Assembly: GCA_031284665.1 (NCBI GenBank)
Contig: JAITXR010000092.1
Location: 1 to 8,684, forward strand
DNA: 8,684 nt
Origin: Paludibacter sp.
GTDB taxonomy: Bacteria; Bacteroidota; Bacteroidia; Bacteroidales; Paludibacteraceae
Direction: 5' to 3'
In this document: positions 5,251 to 8,684 of the stretch, one piece after another
How positions within the stretch are numbered: the first letter of the stretch is position 1
How the letters are laid out: every line of letters begins with the position of its first letter
Program-made: the position numbers and the translations under genes
Notes under the pieces: model-generated
What the model was told of the DNA's origin: nothing
What the model saw: the letters and a program-made list of their open reading frames with translations, nothing else
The model's database searches: none

Positions 5251-7785
5251 CTATTTCCCCTCCAACGCCTCATCAATTTTTACGATTAATTCTTGCAGAT
5301 GTGCTTTCGACAGTCCGTTTGCCGCAGGTACTGCACGAGCAATATCGGCACGTAACGACACCAAGTGCATCCGAACAACAGCAGGAGCATCCGAAGGGCG
5401 CGCAGCAGGACGAACTGTGGTTGTGGCAGTCGTAGATGTCGTAGCGGGAGTTTCCGGAGGGACAACAATTGATATACAGGAGTTTACATACAGCCGCTGC
5501 AAATTTCGGCGATAAACATCTATGTTTTTGGCAGTTTTGAGTTCAGACCAAACAGTTTTTTTCAAATCGTCGAACAGTTGCAAAACCGTGTATGCCTGAT
5601 TGCCGTTCAGAGTTTCGTTTTGAACTAATTTATTAATTGTATTGAGCGAAATAAGCCTGTTAATCACGCCATTTTGCATAATCGAAATATTTGCAAGCAT
5701 ATCAATGCCGCACTTTCTGAATATTTCGTCGTTAATCAACCATTGTGGAGTAGTGAAAAATTGTTTGTCGAGGAACTGCATAGCCTCTTTTTGAGTTTTG
5801 CTATCTACAAAAACCATCACCGGCTCGTTTTGTTCCACCCGCTTGGGCGTAGAGTAAATTCCGCCTATGTTTTTTGTTACATGCCCTAAATAACGATTAT
5901 ATTGTGTCAATATTTGCAAATACATTTCTCCTGTTGACGAATAATCTTTATTGTCTTGCTTTGTCCATTCAAAAATATTAGGCAGTATTCGTTGCAGATT
6001 TTTGATGCCGTAAGTGCTTGCAAGCATAGCATTATCGCCTAAATCTTCGTTTTGATTATGCGGGTCGTTTTGGTCTATTTCGGTGCCAAAAGTATGACGT
6101 TTATCGGCAGTTAGTTTCTCGATTATCCACTTATTAAGGTATGGAATTTCGGCGTTTGCGGTTTCAAAATCGGGCAGATAGGCATATCCCCATTCGATAG
6201 CCCATTTGTCGTACAAACCGATACGCGGAAAAATTCCTGTTTCGCCGATATTGTCTTCGGGCTGAGCCACATAGTTGAATCGGGCATAATCCATAATCGA
6301 AGGTGTATGTCCGTTGGTTTCGACCCAAGTTTTATTGCGCAGATTTTCGACCGGCACAGTACTCGACGAGCCAAAATTATGACGTAATCCGAGCGTATGC
6401 CCAACTTCGTGCGAGGACACAAAACGAATTAATTGCCCCATAAGTTCATCGTCGAATTGCATAGTACGCGCTCGCGAGTCGATTGCCGATGCTTGCACAA
6501 AATACCAGTCGTGCAGGAGTTTCATCACATTGTGATACCAATTAATGTGTGTTTCGATAATTTCGCCACTTCGCGGGTCGTGAACATGCGGACCGCTTGC
6601 ATTGGCAACATCCGATGGTTTATACACAATGGCTGAATGGCGGGCATCGTCGATACTCCAATTTGGGTCGTCAACAGGCGCTTCGAGAGCAATTATTGCA
6701 TTTTTAAATCCGGCTTGTTCAAATGCTATTTGCCAATCGTTGATACCTTGTATTAAATAAGGTATCCATTTTTTGGGCGTTGCGGGGTCGATATAAAACA
6801 CAATAGGTTTTTGCGGCTCAACCAATTCGCCGCGTTTGTATTTTTCCAAATCTTCGTCTTTTGGCTCTAATCGCCAGCGAGTAATCATCGAAACTCGCTC
6901 CACACCTTGCGGATTATTGTCGAAATCGGTATAACTTGTTGCAAAATATCCAACTCGCGGGTCGAAATAACGTGGTTTCATTGGCTTTTCGGGCAGCAGA
7001 ACGATTGAACTGTTCAGTTCGTATGTTAATGGAACAGTTGATACGTCGTTTGGAGTTTGCGGTTTGCGGGCATAAGTTTTTACCGCTTTTATTTCAATAT
7101 TTAATGGAAACGACCTGACAGTATCGATATAAGAGCGGTCAGGAAAATTATTGCCGATATTCAAATTCTTTTTAACCCACTCGTCAAAATAAAGTATTGC
7201 GTTATCGCTATTGATAAAATCCGTAACTTCAATTACAGGATGTTTCTTTTTCGCCAGAGAATCAACACGATACGCCTTAATGTCGAAAGATGCAACTATT
7301 GGCTGCAAGTTTGAATTTTGTACGGCAAAATACATTCCGGTGGAATCGGTTGAGCGTTCGGAAAATGAAATTTGCTTGATAAAAACTTTGTTATTTGGCG
7401 CAATTTCAAATCTGATAACATTTTCGCCAATTTGGTCGCCGGCATAACCCATACTGCCTTTACGACTGTCGGCTGCCGATTTCGAAATACGATTTACTAC
7501 CAGCAAATCGCGCCCCAAGAGCGAGTCGGGAATTTCAAAAAAATACGAATTGTCAACTTTGTGAACTATGAAAAATCCTGTTGATGTTTTGGCTTTTCGT
7601 GTAATCACTTCGTTGTATGGTTTCGGTGCTTTGCTGTCCTTCTGCACAGGTTTGGGCGGCGCGGCAACTTCGGTTTTAGCAGGTTTTGCCTTTTTCTTAA
7701 AGATATTTACCGCCTGTGCCTCGAGCGAAAACGATAAACATACGAGTAATAAAATGATTAAGTTTTTAAAGTTTGAGTAGTTCAT
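5251..7785 (-). CDS. Secreted zinc-dependent metalloprotease (DUF5117/DUF4953 type)
   Basis: This 844-residue protein is predicted to be an exported metzincin-type endopeptidase of a family common in Bacteroidota; its substrate is unknown. An N-terminal signal peptide is visible: K7 near the start, the hydrophobic core LIILLLVCLSFSL (9-21) and probable cleavage after AQA (23-25). A lysine- and proline-rich linker (29-57) follows. The segment from about 60 to 260 fits the DUF5118/DUF5117 region. The catalytic domain carries the zinc site HEVGHTLGLRH (459-469), with ligands H459, H463 and H469 and base E460. The Met-turn is SIMDYARFNY (496-505) with M498. The C-terminal helical region (about 600-844) is interrupted by a Thr/Ala/Pro-rich stretch (776-801). 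No T9SS sorting domain is present, so it may stay in the periplasm or be exported another way. A -7 octamer lies upstream, and a 9-base tandem array runs into the start codon. No well-known gene symbol applies. Confidence 0.9.
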   Translation of the reverse strand: MNYSNFKNLIILLLVCLSFSLEAQAVNIFKKKAKPAKTEVAAPPKPVQKDSKAPKPYNEVITRKAKTSTGFFIVHKVDNSYFFEIPDSLLGRDLLVVNRISKSAADSRKGSMGYAGDQIGENVIRFEIAPNNKVFIKQISFSERSTDSTGMYFAVQNSNLQPIVASFDIKAYRVDSLAKKKHPVIEVTDFINSDNAILYFDEWVKKNLNIGNNFPDRSYIDTVRSFPLNIEIKAVKTYARKPQTPNDVSTVPLTYELNSSIVLLPEKPMKPRYFDPRVGYFATSYTDFDNNPQGVERVSMITRWRLEPKDEDLEKYKRGELVEPQKPIVFYIDPATPKKWIPYLIQGINDWQIAFEQAGFKNAIIALEAPVDDPNWSIDDARHSAIVYKPSDVANASGPHVHDPRSGEIIETHINWYHNVMKLLHDWYFVQASAIDSRARTMQFDDELMGQLIRFVSSHEVGHTLGLRHNFGSSSTVPVENLRNKTWVETNGHTPSIMDYARFNYVAQPEDNIGETGIFPRIGLYDKWAIEWGYAYLPDFETANAEIPYLNKWIIEKLTADKRHTFGTEIDQNDPHNQNEDLGDNAMLASTYGIKNLQRILPNIFEWTKQDNKDYSSTGEMYLQILTQYNRYLGHVTKNIGGIYSTPKRVEQNEPVMVFVDSKTQKEAMQFLDKQFFTTPQWLINDEIFRKCGIDMLANISIMQNGVINRLISLNTINKLVQNETLNGNQAYTVLQLFDDLKKTVWSELKTAKNIDVYRRNLQRLYVNSCISIVVPPETPATTSTTATTTVRPAARPSDAPAVVRMHLVSLRADIARAVPAANGLSKAHLQELIVKIDEALEGK

Positions 7786-7834
7786 ACAATTTGAATAGTT
7801 TGAATGGTTTGAGTAGTTTGAATAGTTTGAAATG
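7772..7834. repeat. 9-base tandem array spanning the metalloprotease start codon
   Basis: Seven consecutive 9-base units can be read on the + strand: TTTGAGTAG (7772), a degenerate TTCATACAA (7781, containing the start codon complement), TTTGAATAG (7790), TTTGAATGG (7799), TTTGAGTAG (7808), TTTGAATAG (7817) and TTTGAAATG (7826). On the coding strand the units supply the Asn-Tyr-Ser-Asn residues at the protein's N-terminus and nearly the whole predicted leader. Because the unit is a multiple of three and upstream copies lack a start codon, copy changes would alter leader length without shifting the frame. A second 9-base run (AAAGTTAAT, AAAGTTTTT, AAAGTTAGA) follows at 7836-7862. Confidence 0.8.
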
Positions 7835-7842
7835 CAAAGTTA
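7835..7842 (-). promoter_or_regulatory. Candidate -7 promoter element of the metalloprotease
   Basis: The - strand reads TAACTTTG, an exact fit to TAnnTTTG and identical to the octamer before ald. It is 49 bases from the start codon, so transcription would begin near 7828, at the upstream edge of the 9-base array. No TTTG-like -33 box is seen at the usual spacing. The element overlaps the second 9-base repeat run. Confidence 0.45.
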
Positions 7843-7917
7843 ATAAAGTTTTTAAAGTTAGAGAGTTAGGGTGTAGTTATTTTTTGTGTATTCGGGTGCA
7901 AAAAGTGTTTTTTCCTT

Positions 7918-7967
7918 TTTTGTTGTCTGAACTATGATTTTAATAAGATTTTTAAGATTACTATGAT
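7918..7967. repeat. 50-base direct repeat, copy 2
   Basis: This is an exact copy of 4981-5030 in the same orientation, about 2.9 kb away. It lies 132 bases upstream of the metalloprotease start, comparable to the 156 bases between copy 1 and folK. Both copies follow T-rich sequence on the left and have unrelated sequence on the right after ATGAT. Confidence 0.85.
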
Positions 7968-8044
7968 AAGAGCCGCTCGCGCCGATTTTTAATCGCTGTG
8001 TTGGCTGTTTGTCCGTAGGCTAAAGCGTACTGTTAATAAAGTGC

Positions 8045-8066
8045 AGTCCCTGCGGGACTATCGGTA
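8045..8066. repeat. Hairpin followed by GGTAG
   Basis: AGTCCCTGCGGGACT (8045-8059) has 6-base arms and a 3-base loop. It is followed after ATC by GGTAGCA (8063 onward in the spacing seen). This is the same hairpin-plus-GGTAG design as 1246-1276 and 8097-8127, with a different stem sequence. Confidence 0.6.
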
Positions 8067-8096
8067 GCAGAGGGGCAGCACCTTAATTATTGTCTT

Positions 8097-8273
8097 CATC
8101 CCGTTAGGGATGTAAGATTGGTAGAAACGGCATCATTCCGCGTATCTGCGTGCCGTAGAGCCTGCCCCGACACGTCGGGGTACGCCATAAAAACAAAATA
8201 TATCACGTACCTAACGGCACGCAGGTCGGTTTTGTTCGCGTTATTTCTACCAATATATTACTCCTAACGGAGT
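8097..8273. repeat. 177-base nested composite inverted repeat
   Basis: Matching pairs surround one centre near 8185. The outer hairpins are CATCCCGTTAGGGATG (8097-8112) and ACTCCTAACGGAGT (8260-8273). Inside them, TTGGTAGAAA (8118-8127) pairs with TTTCTACCAA (8244-8253), 10 of 10 bases. The inner arms CTGCGTGCCGT (8146-8156) and ACGGCACGCAG (8214-8224) pair over 11 of 11 bases. Within the central part lies the hairpin CCCCGACACGTCGGGG (8165-8180), preceded by GTAG (8154-8157). No open frame of note is inside. The structure resembles a miniature mobile element or a composite REP element, not a gene. Confidence 0.75.
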
Positions 8274-8345
8274 AGCAGGTAGCAGACACTTACAAATTAG
8301 GAGTCTTTTCGTGCACCGTTTACCGTGTACCATTTTACCGTAATT

Positions 8346-8403
8346 CCTACATTCCTACATTCTTCAATTTCTTCATTTTACATTTTACATTTTACATTTT
8401 ACA
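8346..8403. repeat. CCTACATT and TTTTACA arrays
   Basis: CCTACATT occurs twice in tandem (8346-8361), then two imperfect CTTCAATTT/CTTCATTT words, then four perfect TTTTACA heptamers (8376-8403). The TTTTACA word is also tandem at 4425-4438, and CTACATT at 5132-5159. The array lies just beyond the terminator of the T9SS protein gene. Confidence 0.8.
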
Positions 8404-8417
8404 TTAATTTCTCCACT

Positions 8418-8458
8418 AAAAAAAAGAGGCAACTCCATTTCGGGAAATTGCCTCTTTT
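8418..8458 (-). terminator. Intrinsic terminator of the T9SS protein gene
   Basis: An 11-base perfect stem pairs 8422-8432 (AAAAGAGGCAA) with 8448-8458 (TTGCCTCTTTT) across a 15-base loop. On the - strand the stem ends in eight T residues (8425-8418), giving a standard rho-independent terminator. It lies 60 bases after the stop codon of the gene ending at 8518. On the + strand the trailing T-run is only four bases, so use in that direction is less likely. Confidence 0.85.
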
Positions 8459-8467
8459 ATTTGTATT

Positions 8468-8500
8468 AACCCTAACAGGATTTAAAGCCCTGTTAGGGTT
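8468..8500. repeat. Third AACCCTAACAGG palindrome
   Basis: AACCCTAACAGG (8468-8479) pairs perfectly with CCTGTTAGGGTT (8489-8500) around a 9-base centre. It is the same family as 1744-1776 and 1812-1855. It sits between the stop codon of the T9SS protein gene and that gene's terminator, so it would be part of the 3' untranslated RNA. Confidence 0.8.
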
Positions 8501-8517
8501 AGAACTGTTAATTCAAA

Positions 8518-8684
8518 TTATTTTTTGATTACACGCGTTACGCTTGTTTTGTTGTTGGAAGTTACCACAACGAAATAAACGCCTTGTGTGCGTGATGCAA
8601 GATTGAGTTGATAACTTTCGGCTGTGCAGTTGTGAATTTCGAGGGTGCGCCCTGTGATGTCGCACAAGCGAATTTCGGCTGCTA
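8518..8684 (-). CDS. C-terminal end of a T9SS-secreted protein (partial)
   Basis: Only the last 54 complete codons are in the window; the gene continues beyond the right edge. The translated end contains IRLCDITGRTL, then YQLNLASRTQGVYFVVVTS, and finishes TSVTRVIKK before TAA. This is the pattern of the type A Por secretion C-terminal sorting domain: a D-GR motif, then GVYFV-V, then a basic V-KVIK end. Such domains direct Sec-exported proteins through the outer membrane by the type IX system, where they are usually cleaved and replaced by an LPS anchor. The function of the cargo cannot be judged from this fragment. An intrinsic terminator follows the stop codon. Confidence 0.85.
   Translation of the reverse strand, partial: AAEIRLCDITGRTLEIHNCTAESYQLNLASRTQGVYFVVVTSNNKTSVTRVIKK

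Larger units (their letters stand above)
7786..8517. other. Gene-free, repeat-dense intergenic region
   Basis: These 732 bases between the metalloprotease and the T9SS protein gene contain no convincing coding sequence. In order they hold the 9-base array and promoter octamer, the second 50-base repeat, a hairpin at 8045, a large nested inverted repeat at 8097-8273, heptamer arrays at 8346-8403, a terminator at 8418-8458 and a palindrome at 8468-8500. The piece at 7968-8044 shows nothing definite, and 8282-8340 is low-complexity sequence. Confidence 0.7.

Noticed and set aside
7968..8044. Possible small RNA or tRNA-like sequence between the 50-base repeat and the first hairpin
   Set aside because: No cloverleaf, TTCRANY-like T-loop or stable long stem could be assembled by eye, and there is no clear promoter or terminator.
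8325..8528. Open frame of 67 codons on the + strand near the right edge
   Set aside because: It is made of the TTTTACA arrays, the - strand terminator and the AACCCTAACAGG palindrome, which together explain the sequence without a protein.

Overview
The window looks like a piece of a Bacteroidota chromosome, probably Bacteroidales or a related order. Three observations point there. The last gene ends in a Por/type IX secretion (T9SS) C-terminal sorting domain. A large secreted zinc metalloprotease belongs to the DUF5117/DUF4953 type that is typical of this phylum. Promoter-like TAnnTTTG octamers (the Bacteroidota -7 element) lie before three genes, while Shine-Dalgarno sequences are not apparent.

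Layout. On the + strand: alanine dehydrogenase (116-1198), a 730-base gene-free stretch full of small palindromes (1199-1928), and UDP-glucose 6-dehydrogenase (1929-3260). On the - strand, read right to left: a truncated T9SS-secreted protein (8518 to beyond the window edge) with its own terminator, a 732-base repeat-rich gap, the secreted metalloprotease (7785-5251), a 426-base repeat-rich gap, a short FolK (4824-4456) and a uridine phosphorylase-family enzyme (4287-3421). The two + genes and the - block converge at about 3261-3420.

The genes do not form one pathway. Alanine dehydrogenase, UDP-glucose dehydrogenase, FolK and the nucleoside phosphorylase are unrelated metabolic enzymes (amino-acid catabolism, sugar-nucleotide supply for surface polysaccharide, folate synthesis, pyrimidine salvage). 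The metalloprotease and the T9SS protein are exported. FolK and the phosphorylase might share a transcript, since no promoter octamer is seen between them, but they are 168 bases apart. I see no tRNA, rRNA, CRISPR array, transposase, phage gene or defence locus.

The unusual content is between the genes. There are (i) REP-like hairpins with a GTAG/CTAC tetranucleotide, one set of which builds a nested composite inverted repeat of about 177 bases; (ii) three copies of an AACCCTAACAGGG-type palindrome; (iii) arrays of 7-base units, with different words, in four separate intergenic regions; (iv) a 9-base tandem array covering the probable 5' leader and start codon of the metalloprotease; and (v) an exact 50-base direct repeat upstream of two - strand genes. 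These are the candidates for a second look; no complete new protein system is visible.
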